Shown in pieces: positions 37,045 to 47,390 of a stretch of 64,000 bases of DNA. The translations under genes were made by a program, and so were the position numbers. Numbering within the stretch: position 1 is the first letter of the stretch; each line of letters opens with the position of its first letter. The stretch is taken from NCBI GenBank assembly GCA_024516035.1, contig CM044956.1, positions 22,802,395 to 22,866,394 of the forward strand, written 5' to 3'. Below the pieces are notes generated by a model. That model was not told where the DNA came from, did not search any database, and was given only the letters and a program-made list of their open reading frames with translations. Source of the DNA: Bactericera cockerelli (taxonomy: Eukaryota > Arthropoda > Insecta > Hemiptera > Triozidae).

Positions 37045-40000
37045 TTATAGGTTATACAATAGAAAGCCTTATTATATATATATACATATTATACATAATA
37101 TGTACTGTCTCTTTAAGATCGAGAGAGTCCGTGCTCTTGGCTTCGGGTTGGAATGGATTCTCTTTCATTTAATCAACTATCTACATAGGTACTATAGATC
37201 TATCTACTTATTTTTTATTAGATAATAGTGGTGCATGTCAGCACCTATGGTCATACACACCAGTACTGAATTACTAATATGTTTCTGCTGTAACCGGCTT
37301 TGAGTTTTGGCTGGTACATATTATAATACCTGTGCGCAATCCTTACCCCGCCATTCCTCTCCTCCTACAGCACTGGTCAGGAGACCAGAGTTCAGTGGAG
37401 CGCTCTGCCAGGTCTGTAAATCAGACGGCACTCCAGAGAAACCATCGCCGCAACCCAGGCCAATAAAATATACTATTTGTTCTGCCTTGTACTTCTGTCC
37501 TGCAAAACTAACTGACCAAGATATCTCTCTCTTTCTCCCTCTCTCTCATCTATCAATCTATCTACATATTTACATATCTCTCTCGCTGATTTGTGTTTTG
37601 CTTTTAAGATTCATCTGAACATCAAAGTGGTTTCTGTGATAGGAGTCTCTCATTCTTCTCAAGGTGTAAATTGCTCCACCCCGACTGAATGATGGCTTGT
37701 GAATAATTATCTGACGAGAGTGTGGATATGTTTATGTGACAGCAAAAACTACACCTAATATAAATAAATAAAACCTGAAATTTTATACAGGACAGATCCT
37801 TGAAATATACATATATATGTACTTTAAATGTTTGTGCAATTGTGCATACGCAGGGATTGGATAGTTAAATATACTAGAGATATAGTTAGATTAGAATTTA
37901 ATTTAATACATTTTTTTTTATTTTAAGTTTAGCATAGAAGTCATTGAAAAACGATTTACCCATGTGATTGCAATGCTCTGGCAACAAGACCAATGTAGGA
38001 TTATCCAGGTTGAATCAACGGTTTTAGGCACATATTGAATAGAAGTGAACACATTTGTGACTGCATAGAAGCAACTGCACAAGTCTACATTATCAACAGC
38101 ATCAATCACTCACAGCTCTAGGAATTTTTCGCATCATAATTTGTATCCTATCACATCAATCATCTTGGTACTAATTATTTTTAATATGCATCTTATGAAA
38201 GTTATTTCTGTACAGAAAAAAGTTTCATATCTGAGTATTTGTGTAGAAATTATGACGTCAACGCGTGCAGTACAGAACAAGGACAAGTGTCCGTAGAAGA
38301 CAATTCGATCAAAATAGAAATAGAAATCTTCGCTATGTCTATCTTACTGGATCCTAATGTTTTCTCAGCCAATCATCTCTCTTCTATACAGGGTGGACAA
38401 ATGATGAGTATGTACTTTTTAAGCGTCCATAAAAAGTATTCGTAAAATTATTTACTCGTTTGAGGATGTGTATTGTTAGAGAATTTGAGATTTCTAGAAG
38501 AGATTCTATAAGTATAAGACTCTAGAATTGAACCATAATTCTGAATTGCAATGCTTTCAGGTAAGATCATTACCTACATGTTGGAAATTTCTATACATTC
38601 AAAGGACAATACATTTATCTAGTGACCATAGAATAGATAGGCTAGGTACATGCACATTTAAAAGTAGAGGACTTGAAGAATTAGTTCAAATTCTGATGTT
38701 AATTCCTCTTTACAATTATTTTGATTGAACATGGTACCATGTAAAATATAATAAAACAAAGTTTAATTCTACCAAAAGCATTTTTGAACTGATATGATTC
38801 AGGGTGTAATTATTACATCATAAATGAAACACCTACAATCTGCATGGACAAAATTTCTCAATAAATAATATACATTACAACAGAATAGGTCTTGTACCTT
38901 CTGAATGTAGATCACGAAATTTGCATCATACTGTTCGTATGAGTTTGGAAACTGGAAGAATAGTAAGGACTATGGTCCAAAATCATCAGTCATTTAAGTG
39001 TTTCTGAAAAATTAATTTTTGAAGTTAAAAAATCGAAGTCACCAAACTGCAATTTCACGTCCGTGTGTTAAAACTTCTTCTATTTCACCTGTTTCATTTA
39101 GTCTCTCACTTTCATACATTTCGTCGCTAACTTCACCACCACACAAAACTCACAACAGTTGTTTTTGTCAACTTTTCTACCACAAGCCACAAAATATTTA
39201 TTAATCAAAGCTATTCGATGCCGGGGGGCAAGGCAGTTTTTATTCTCTTTGTCCACAGGTCTTGGAACAGATCTACTGTTAGCAATACGACTTCTTTTTA
39301 CATTGGTCACATCTTGGAGATCTCGAATATCTACTTTCTACGGATCGTTTTCCTTTTATAGATATCGAGCTACAATGAAGAGAGTTTTGTGTCTTTATCT
39401 TTGTCTTTCGCTATTGGTTTATTGTCTCTCTCTCTCTCATTTGTTCGGTGCGTGGACTTTCAAGCGCTCGGACAATCATGTTACCAATCTGTTTCTCCAG
39501 TGGAGGAATTTGTTAATCTAATTTGCTATAAACTTTTTCTTTCTTCTTCTCTTTCTATCTCTTTATTTTTGTCCTCTTTCTTATCCTCTTCTAGGTATCT
39601 GTTTTCAAAACGATTGTCATCATGTCCAACATAGCTACGAGTATGGCAGTGCTTACAATGATGATACATTTACATAAAAAGTATTATTCCTAATCAAAAT
39701 GGTAGGTCCTAACAAATAACAGAATTTTATTTGACGTCCACAAACTTATCGATAGCTTTCAATAGGTACAACATCATGTTATTATTAAACATGTTGGATC
39801 AAGTTTTATTTACAATAAAGTAGGTACATAGAATATTTACATAGAATTGAAATAAAACAAAACTTGATCAAGGGCGGTGCTAATGCCAACGGCATTCTCT
39901 TCCTGTTCATGTTCAGTTTCTGTGTAAGTTAACACATCTGACACCTCATGGGCCGAATAATTGTTATAGTAACAACAAATATAAGTCCCTCAAGTTGGAG

Positions 40001-40943
40001 TTTCAACCAATCACAGCGCACTAAAGTCCAACTTGAAGGCTTTATTATTCGACCCTATGTGTTAGTAAAAATTATGGGTAATAAATACATACTTGGTGTG
40101 CGTTTGACATTTTTCAATGGAAAAATTTTCAAGGGCCCTAGGTGAATACATTACGTTACTCGATGTAAGTAGATTATCTAGAACGATAAGGTTTGTGCTG
40201 CAGTATAAGTTTAGTGAGGAACCTTTGTTTAGTATCCGACTCTTGCTTGCGTGAGAATAAATTTGAAATCAATAGTCAATAGAGAGTACAGCATTAAGCA
40301 AATAATAAGTTGGAAACATGTCCCGAGGACATTCTCGGCAATATCTTACTACATTATGGTATGTATTTACAAGTAATTAATTTATGAATGTCACTACAAT
40401 AATTTGAGTTTGTGACCACATAATAATAAGAATCTGAGGGTTACGTGGTAGAAAATGCTTTGAGCATTAAGTTCTTAAACTTGATTGAATCAGAAAAGCA
40501 AGAAAAATGAAGAATGTTGGAACCATGTTGAAAAGCTCTGTCTAGTTATTGTACATCAAGCATCAAGGACACCCAGTATAAGTACGACCTATAAAATAAT
40601 AAATTAGGAGCAATATTTCTCTCCTCGTGTTCCCAATTCCATTCTCTTCCTCCCCTGTTCTCCCTCCTATTCTTTGTCCCTTGCTTCCTACCTTCTCTCT
40701 TTATTTTATTAAATTTTTATCATGCTTTTGTCGTGCATTTGATTCTTTGGCAACAATTCAAATAATATTCTTCCTCTCCTTTCATTTTGTCTTCGTCTCC
40801 TCGGTCTCTCTTGCTATCTCTCCTTCCTTTCTTTGTTCCTCCTCTCGTGAATTTCCTGTTAAGTTTTCCTTCTCATTAATATACCTTATTGGAAAGGAAG
40901 AGAGGAGGCAACCCTTTCTAGGTTAAGTGCATTGTCTACTATA
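37045..40943. other. AT-rich DNA with pyrimidine-rich patches, no gene
   Basis: CT-rich stretches occur near 37520-37600, 39050-39130, 39410-39600 and 40620-40860. Ser/Leu/Phe-rich reading frames here come from base composition. No element boundary or conserved domain was recognised. Confidence 0.5.
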
Positions 40944-41366
40944 ATCCCCCAAAAAACACTTCGTGTAAAAATAGTCGTCAAGTGTTGGAATAGTTAAAAA
41001 GAACTGATATCAAAAACGTCAATTTTCTATGTTTCAAGGAATTATTTTCACGTAATTAGTCACACAACAAAATAATACTCTTGAAAGAACCATGTTGTAT
41101 AGTTACAGAACCACGTCCTTGAATACTGCATACTGTTTTGTTCTGAAATTGATGTGTAGTAATCTGCTAACAAAACAGTGTGCAGTAGTCAAGGACGTGG
41201 TTCTGTAACTATACAACATGGTTCTTTCAAGAGTATTTTTTGTTGTGTGACTAATTACGTGAAAATAATTCCTTGAAACATAGAAAATTGACGTTTTTGA
41301 TATCAGTTCTTTTTAACTATTCCAACACTTGACGACTATTTTTACACGAAGTGTTTTTTGGGGGAT
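40944..41366. mobile_element. Near-perfect 0.42-kb palindromic foldback element
   Basis: The left arm (40944-41142) and right arm (41169-41366) are reverse complements over about 199 bp. I could see only a few mismatches and one small indel, with a 26-nt central spacer. The ends read ATCCCCCAAAAAACACTTCG. No coding capacity and no target duplication were found at the flanks (CTACTATA on the left, ATCACTAC on the right), so the superfamily is unknown. Near-identity of the arms suggests a recent origin or gene conversion between the arms. If transcribed, it would fold into a long double-stranded RNA. Confidence 0.85.
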
Positions 41367-41942
41367 ATCACTACTTTTTGATTTAATTGATTTTCCTAAA
41401 TCAGTGATGCAAAAAGGGCGTAATTCGACTTACACCCTTTTTCCATCAAGCCCCGCAAACAAAAAAGAAACTTTAGAAAGATGCTGAGAGAAAATTTTAT
41501 AGTACTTTCTGAAGAGAGGAGAAATCTTGAGATAACAAGTGTGATCCTTTCAGTGACACTAGATAGCGCTCAGCACTTTTGTTGATCTTTTCAAATTTTG
41601 AATCCCACTGCTAGATTCACTAAGAGAAAAGTACCCCGTTTCAGTATTGTTGGCAATAATTAGAGATGGGTGATACCGAGTATTTCATAGAACCGGTACT
41701 TCAGTAATCGATTACATAAAAGTACCAAGTATTTACCCAGGTTCTTTTGTACTTGGTTTTTGAGATTCTGCGAGCGGATGTAAATGGAATAGTGGATTCG
41801 AGTAATTACTCAAGAACCAAGAACAAAAGCACCGTTTCTTTCATCATTCAGTACACGAACTAAATCTCACAAAATTGCATTCTGAACTTGTACAGGAGAT
41901 AAATCTCGGTTCACAAAATTTGTTAGGTGTTTTGGTTTTAAA
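41367..41942. other. Unclassified AT-rich sequence
   Basis: Contains AGAGATGGGTGATACCGAG at 41663, resembling one end of some hAT elements, and repeated AAGTACC/ACTTGG words. No matching second end was found, so no element is claimed. Confidence 0.35.
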
Positions 41943-42543
41943 TCTATATATATAAATGCGAAAGTTAACACTCACTCACGTGACAGTCACTCACTCATTC
42001 ATCTCGATTTCTCAGCACTGGTAAGTCCTAGGAAGCTGAAATTATGCATGTAGGTCACTTTTAGGTCTTTAATGCACAATAAGAAAGGATTTTGAAATAT
42101 TCCCACTGGGGCGCCCGCCACGGGGGAAAAAAGGCGCATTTGCATGAAAAATTGCGCTCTTTCATCTTTTTACCTTTTCATCACTGTTTCTACCGGTTTT
42201 CTGGTGACTGAAAATTAATATATAGCTTCTTTCTATATTAAAGATGTGCAATAAGAAAGGTTTTCATAAAATTCTAACTGCGGTGCCAGCCCCGCTCAAA
42301 AGGGCGAGTCCTGAAAATTGGAAGGGCGCCACAATTTCTTTTACGTTCTTAGACTTAAATGACATTTTTTCTCGAAATTTATCGCACCGACCTTTCAATT
42401 CAAAGCCAGAAAGTTTTAGGCAAGGGTTTAAGCTTTCAATTGACATATCGATCGCGAATTTCTGATGAGCCGTTCTTGAGCTACGCCAGGTAAGGTAAAA
42501 AAAATGGATGGGTAACACGTAAAATATTGTGACCTAATTGACA

Positions 42544-42544
<1 letters not shown>

Positions 42545-42571
<27 letters not shown>
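42545..42571. repeat. T homopolymer
   Basis: About 26 consecutive T within the Helitron, separating its two internal repeat copies. It may be a microsatellite expansion. Confidence 0.9.
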
Positions 42572-42577
<6 letters not shown>

Positions 42578-42734
42578 GAAGTGACGACATATCAACTCAA
42601 AGTGAGAAAGTTTTAGGCAAGAGTCTGAGCTTTCCTTTGACATATCGATCGCAAAATTCTGATGAGCCCTTCTTGAGCTATGCCGGGTAAGGACAATAAA
42701 TGGATTGTGACACACTTTTTTTCTCATATTTTTA

Positions 42735-42842
42735 CTTTTCTGTGCGGTGTGGTGTGAATGTGGTATGTGTGTGTTGTGTGTGTGTGTGATTTGTGTGTGG
42801 TGTGTGTGTTGTGTGTGGTGGTGTGGTGTGTTTTGTGTGTGT
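42735..42842. repeat. (GT)n-rich microsatellite inside the Helitron
   Basis: TGTGTG/TGTGGTG units just upstream of the Helitron 3' hairpin. Equivalent tracts precede the other two Helitron 3' ends in this window. Confidence 0.92.
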
Positions 42843-43082
42843 GATGGGCTGGCGAAGCGGCGGGTGTAAACCGCTAGTGTTTCAATAAATTAGAAGTTCC
42901 ATTTCCTAGTTTAAAAACTGAGTTACATAATCTACACTTCCCTAAACCGTCCGATTGATTGAAACTGTGTTTCTTACTATGGCTTTAAGGAATGATGACC
43001 CATATATTTACCTAACTTCAAGTTCCTAAACATTAAAGTTAAGTCACAACTACTCAAAGTCGCTTTACTAAATCTACGCTGA

Positions 43083-43152
43083 AACCGGGACTTGAACCAC
43101 CGACCTCTAGGTTACAAGTCCACTGCCTTATCGATCAAGCTACTGAGGTCAG
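43083..43152 (-). mobile_element. tRNA-like SINE head, family C, minus strand
   Basis: On the minus strand the sequence reads GACCTCAGTAGCTTGATCGA, TAAGGCAGTGGACTTGTAAC and GGTGGTTCAAGTCCCGG, with box A, an anticodon-like loop and box B in tRNA order. The ends do not form a 7-bp acceptor stem, so a functional tRNA is unlikely. The body downstream on the minus strand (about 42900-43080) is not similar to the other SINEs here. Confidence 0.55.
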
Positions 43153-43322
43153 TAAGTTGCTAAACATGGTGTCATTTCAGCATAATCAGTATAAATAGAA
43201 AAAGTAAGAAATTGTTCTAGATATACACTTTTATTATTATTATGTGACCTGGTTGCAGGGTATCCAATGAAACCCTTACAATTACACTGTGACCTAATTA
43301 GATCTATTGTTACTAGTTGATT

Positions 43323-43560
43323 CTATTTGGTTTTAACGTCCTGACTGAGATAGTCAGGACGGGGGTTTTACCCTCCATTCGCTGGGAATCGTACCAGCTA
43401 CCCATATTAACCTCACCCAGCCTGTGTAGGGCCGGAAATGCCAGCCTCACGTGTTTGAATGAAACAGAATTTTTGTCGAAAAGTCTGCCCCAACCGAGAG
43501 TTGAACTCGCGAACTCTGGACTACGGGTAGTAGTCACAACCATTAAGCCACGGAGGCTGG
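43323..43560 (-). mobile_element. tRNA-headed SINE sharing its body with the 5S SINE
   Basis: On the minus strand the head reads CCAGCCTCCGTGGCTTAATG, GTTGTGACTACTACCCGTAG and GAGTTCGCGAGTTCAACTC, with box A and box B spacing of a tRNA. The body has CATTTCCGGCCCTACACAGG, CTGGGTGAGGTTAATATGGG, CAGCGAATGGAGGGTAAAAC, then the perfect hairpin GTCCTGACT...AGTCAGGAC and the end GTTAAAACCAAATA. The body words also occur after a 5S head at 6962 and 47091. Confidence 0.85.
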
Positions 43561-43794
43561 CTAGATATACATTTAATAATTATTAATAATAGGCAAACAT
43601 GTATCCATGAAACATACCCTGAAAATTTCAGCTCGATTGGACAAAATATGCAACTTGTATCACGTTACATACATGTAGACTGATAGTTAGATTGTGACAT
43701 ATCAATGTTGATCAAGTTAAACTCTTAAACCATACTCACTTCATTCGAAACGGTCGTAGGAGGTTGACCCAAACTAGTAACTACTGTTTTTTTT

Positions 43795-43925
43795 CTCACG
43801 AGATATAACAGAAAACCGGCCATCCAAAGTACAGAGTAAAAAATTCTACCTAGCCGGGATTCGAACCCAGGTCACCTTGCAAACTTTGTGTTTTACCTAC
43901 ACCAGTCGACGACCACAGAGACTGC
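43795..43925 (-). mobile_element. tRNA-derived SINE head, family D, minus strand
   Basis: On the minus strand: GCAGTCTCTGTGGTCGTCGA, CTGGTGTAGGTAAAACAC and GACCTGGGTTCGAATCCCGG. The box B match GGTTCGAATCC is exact, and box A is weak. Followed by TAGGTAGAATTTTTTAC and diverged sequence. Spacing from box A to box B is tRNA-like but the acceptor arms do not pair. Confidence 0.6.
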
Positions 43926-44317
43926 TCAATACGTAATATTTTATTATATTTATTTATTTTATTATATTTGATCTTACTGGCCAATATTTTATACACTTCT
44001 CATAATATAGACCTAGTTTACCTCTTGATGTAGAAATCTTTGAATGAAGTTATAAAACGTTATTATTTCACCTAACATTAATTGGTCTGTTGGCAGCTTG
44101 GATGAGGCAAAGACGATTAAATCACACCCTTATTTTAAGTTCTATGTGAGGCGAAGTTTTTTTTGTTACTCTCATAATTAATATAAAATCAGTTTTTTCT
44201 TTTTATGTCTCACACTGTCGCTGATTTTTCTAAAAATTTATTTACATCGTAGTATAATTTTGCGTAATTAGACCTTTAGTAAGAACCTTCAGTCATCCAC
44301 GTGGGATAATTAGGCGT

Positions 44318-44760
44318 GGCTCCAGGGTTCATTATAGATATTCCTTTAGAGAGCTTTAAATTCTTTTCTACTTGCTTCAACCATCTGAAATTAAGTGATC
44401 TCATTCCCTTTGACTAGGCCTTTCTAAAAACACCAAAAATACATCTCTAGGATAACAATGGATGGCTCTGGGCTCCATAATAAGTATTCCTTTCGAAGGC
44501 TATAACTCAAGTTTGGTCCAGTGTAATACTTTGGTTATATTTTTATATTTTTTCCTATGATAAGTCCTTTCAAAAAAATACCACAATCGCAGCTCCAAGA
44601 TAACCAGGGGCGGCTCTGTGCAACTATCCGCTTTTATTTTAGAAGGCTATATCTCTTATCCTATAAAAAATAAATACTTGAAACTATAAAAGGTATGCAG
44701 AAATAAAAATTCCCTATCCAAAAATGTAGCTCACGTCTTTCCACGATAAGCACACGTTGC
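44318..44760. repeat. Ancient tandem triplication, about 147-bp period
   Basis: Three diverged copies start at GGCTCCAGGGTTCATTATAG (44318), GGCTCTGGGCTCCATAATAA (44464) and GGCTCTGTGCAACTATCCGC (44612). Each is followed by a TATTCCTTT/TTTATTTTA word, an AG-(A/G)-GGCTATA-type word, and a CCTTTCTAAAAACACC/CCTTTCAAAAAAATACC word. Spacing is 146 and 148 bp. Function unknown. Confidence 0.6.
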
Positions 44761-46406
44761 TGTACCCTTGACAGAAAATTGGTCTGAAAAAAAAAACCCG
44801 TATGAATAATTTCATGAAATTCAAGATTTTACGCGTGGCCAGAAAACGACTTTAACTGTACGTAGGAACCTCGCGCTTTCGTGAAACACAATCTATTTTT
44901 GCGTCTCATTACGAATTTGAAATAAAAATTGATAAAAGTTAGCGGGAAGTGGGCGAAAACAATAAAACAAAATACATATAAACTCTGTTTCGTGTTAATA
45001 TAGGCCGGTTGGCTGGCGCTACTTGACGAGCGCTCGCCTACCGGCGAGCTTGATAGAGCACACTGACGCGTCGCGTCGTGGGACTTGACTATAGTCACAG
45101 CTTTAGCCCGAGTCTGTATTATTTGTTGTATGTACGCCATGCCGCCGACGCGAGTATGATAATGTACTAAATTTTCATCAAGTTATCCCTCTTTCTTTTT
45201 ATTTTCGCTCTCTTCTTTCTCGTTTTTTATCGCTCTCTCTCTCTCCCTCCTCTCTGTCTTTATTGCTTTCTCTTTTACTTTTTCCTTTTATAAACATATT
45301 TTCATAATAAGGCATTTGCCGTGCGCTGATGGACTTACTAACGCATGCACTGCCTACTCTTATTCAATCTAAGATATTTGCTGTTCATTGTTCAATCTAA
45401 CACAACCTGTCTCAAGGTAGTTTTCACCGTTCATAAATAGGGCACTCGCCCGGGTTTACAAGGCCGGTACCTGTGTCCTCAATAGATTGCACATTGTGTC
45501 TCCATCGGATATATCACTCGCCTTGAGCGGTCGGATTTCCCACCCGAGCTAGTCTAGTGACATTCATGCAAATGCCACGGCTCCAGGGCTGCATAAATTT
45601 TCATTAGTCGCGGGCCATAGTGAACGAGTACCTTTGTTACGAGGACAATAGTTTGGACAGCTACTTAAGAGCGCAGGAAGTGTGACACCAGCACACTAGT
45701 GACATTAGACTGCATAATTATCCGCTGGCTTTCAATTATGTTCGAAATACGTAACTAGGGAAGTAAAAACCTTCCTAACTATTTTCTTACAAGGTATGAC
45801 CTACAAGCTACAAGAACCTACTTATTCGTGGGGATCGCACATTGTGAAATCACATTATACAGTACAGTAGAGTGGTAAATAAGTCCCTACTACAGGATTC
45901 ACACACACTTAGCATTTAACTAGGTCTATAATTTATACCGAAATTATAGAATTAAGATACAGTTACTCCTTCAACTATTTGTAGTGTGTCCCTTATTTGG
46001 GCACGCAGATCTTCAATGTAATGAGATCCGTCAGAGTGGATCTAAGGAGATCACGATCCTTGACGCTAGTTCAAAGCTCAGCCTGTCTCGGGAACATAAA
46101 ATAAATATGCTAGTCATATCCATATCTCACAGACAAGACTCTTCGCTCCTAGGCTGATCTGAGTACCAGACACACAACTCAAAATCAAGTTTTCAAAACT
46201 CGTCAAAAAATTGAAAATGTTTCTACAAAATCTATAACCTCAATTTTAAACATTTGTTAACATCTTCACCGTATCTGATTGACATCTCTTATGGTGATTG
46301 ATACAGTAGTCCTGTACTATGTTGTACAATGTACATTTCTAAAATATCAAGAAAACTTTTTTTGTGACGAAACACACAGTGTACCTAACCTAGAATATCT
46401 CAGGTA
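44761..46406. other. No gene; includes a GC-richer section
   Basis: 45000-45700 is richer in G+C and CpG (for example GACGCGTCGCGTCG near 45066) than its surroundings, with a CT-rich patch at 45180-45280. It could be a CpG-rich regulatory region or an old element; no reading frame supports a gene. Confidence 0.4.
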
Positions 46407-46590
46407 GCCGACCTACGTGGCTCAGTGATCAAGAGCAGGGGTTGCTGACCCGCATGTTGCGGGTTCGAATCCCGGCCGGAGTGGAAAATTCTGACCGACT
46501 TTTTCCGTTTCCGGAATGGCATGGATGCAAAGATAGAGTGTTCTGAAGTAATACGAAAGCGGTTCCAGGGCACAAATACTTTTTAAAAAA
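46407..46590 (+). mobile_element. tRNA-derived SINE with LINE-like 3' end
   Basis: Head: ACCTACGTGGCTCAGTGATC (box A) and TTGCGGGTTCGAATCCCGGC (box B). Body: CCGTTTCCGGAATGGCATGG. The 3' part, TGTTCTGAAGTAATACGAAA then GCGGTTCCAGGGCACAA, closely resembles the 3' UTR hairpin of the R1-type LINE at 36519-36557 (CCTGAAGTAATGTTATG, CAGTTCCAGGGTA). TGTTCTG can pair with CAGGGCA including two G-U pairs, so the hairpin is kept. The copy ends near TACTTTTTAAAAAAG. Confidence 0.75.
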
Positions 46591-46731
46591 GCATAGCTCA
46601 GGTTACTCGTTATAATAGACAATCTACAACACAGAGGTGCAAAAGCATGCGCGGATATAGGGGGGGGCACGGGGGCACGTGCCCCCCCAGATTTTTTCGG
46701 TAAGCGGTGTTTCTCAAATTTCATTATACCT

Positions 46732-47084
46732 AATCCCGTAAAAAAATCTTCATGAGTTAGGGGGGCACGGGCCCCAAAATAATTCCCAATTCTAAGACTA
46801 ATCCCGTAAAAAAAGATCTCAATGAGTTAGGGGGGCACGGGCCCCAAAATAATTCCCAATTCTAAGACTAATCCCGTAAAAAAAAGATCTCAATGAGTTA
46901 GGGGGGCACGGGCCCCAAAATAATTCCCAATTCTAAGACTAATCCCGTAAAAAAAAGATCTGAATAAGTTTAATGGTGCACGGGCCTCAAAATAATTCCC
47001 AATTCTAAAAGACTAATCCCGTAAAAAAAATCTCAATAAATTAGGGGTGCACGGGACCCAAAATAATTTACAATTCAAAGACCA
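46732..47084. repeat. Tandem array, 5 copies of a ~70-bp unit
   Basis: Units start with AATCCCGTAAAAAAA at 46732, 46800, 46870, 46941 and 47015, giving periods of 68, 70, 71 and 74 bp. Each contains AGTTAGGGGGGCACGGG, CCCAAAATAATTCCCAATTC and TAAGACT. The unit's GGGGGGCACGGGCCCC echoes the G-rich terminus of the host element, so the array probably grew from the element's subterminal sequence. The last two units are the most diverged. Confidence 0.92.
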
Positions 47085-47090
47085 ATAAGA

Positions 47091-47360
47091 GCCAGCGTCG
47101 ATGGCATGTTGAATACACCGGTTCCCTTCAGAACACCGAAGTTAAGCGACATCCAGCGAGGTTAAGACTTGGATGGGTGACCATTCAAATTCTAATTCTC
47201 GTGACGCTGGCTTTTCCCGGCCCCACTCAGGCTGGGTGAGGTCAATGTGAGTAGCAGGTTTGTGAGTTTCCTGCGAATGGAGGGTAAAACCCCCGTCGTG
47301 ATATGACCATGGCAGTTGAAAGCGACGTTAAACCCCACTTCAAAAAAAAAAAAAAAAAAA
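47091..47360 (+). mobile_element. 5S rRNA-derived SINE, intact, with 14-bp TSD
   Basis: The head closely follows 5S rRNA: GCCAGCGTCGATGGCATGTT, GAATACACCGGTTCC, CACCGAAGTTAAGCGACATC and ACTTGGATGGGTGACC, which covers the internal RNA polymerase III promoter blocks. Then comes the shared body (GGCCCCACTCAGGCTGGG, GTTTGTGAGTTTCCTGCG, AATGGAGGGTAAAACC), CGTGATATGACCATGGCAG, GTTGAAAGCGACGTTAAACC and a poly-A. Flanked by AAAGACCAATAAGA at 47077-47090 and 47360-47373. Best-preserved SINE in the window. Confidence 0.92.
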
Positions 47361-47390
47361 AAGACCAATAAGAAATTTAATAACTAAATA

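Larger units (their letters stand above)
41943..42877 (+). mobile_element. Complete non-autonomous Helitron
   Basis: It starts with TCTATATATATAAATGCGAA after an A and ends GCGAAGCGGCGGGTGTAAACC plus GCTAG before a T. This fits 5'-TC, 3'-CTAG and insertion between A and T, as is known for Helitrons. The GC-rich 3' hairpin (AGCGG...CCGCT) is directly before CTAG. It has no RepHel coding frame. The interior has two diverged copies of a segment ending in CTGATGAGCC(G/C)TTCTTGAGC (about 42360-42490 and 42580-42690), a T run at 42545-42571 and a (GT)n tract at 42735-42842 before the 3' hairpin. Confidence 0.85.

Noticed and set aside
41660..41900. A hAT element starting at AGAGATGGGTGAT
   Set aside because: No matching second terminus or 8-bp duplication found.
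43083..43152. A functional tRNA gene with TGT anticodon
   Set aside because: Acceptor stem does not pair in the first positions; treated as SINE-like.
46415..46485. A functional tRNA gene
   Set aside because: Box A and box B are good, but the acceptor arms do not pair and a SINE body and tail follow.
47091..47182. A genuine 5S rRNA gene
   Set aside because: Only about the first 90 bp match; the 3' part of 5S is replaced by the SINE body, and it has a poly-A and target duplication.
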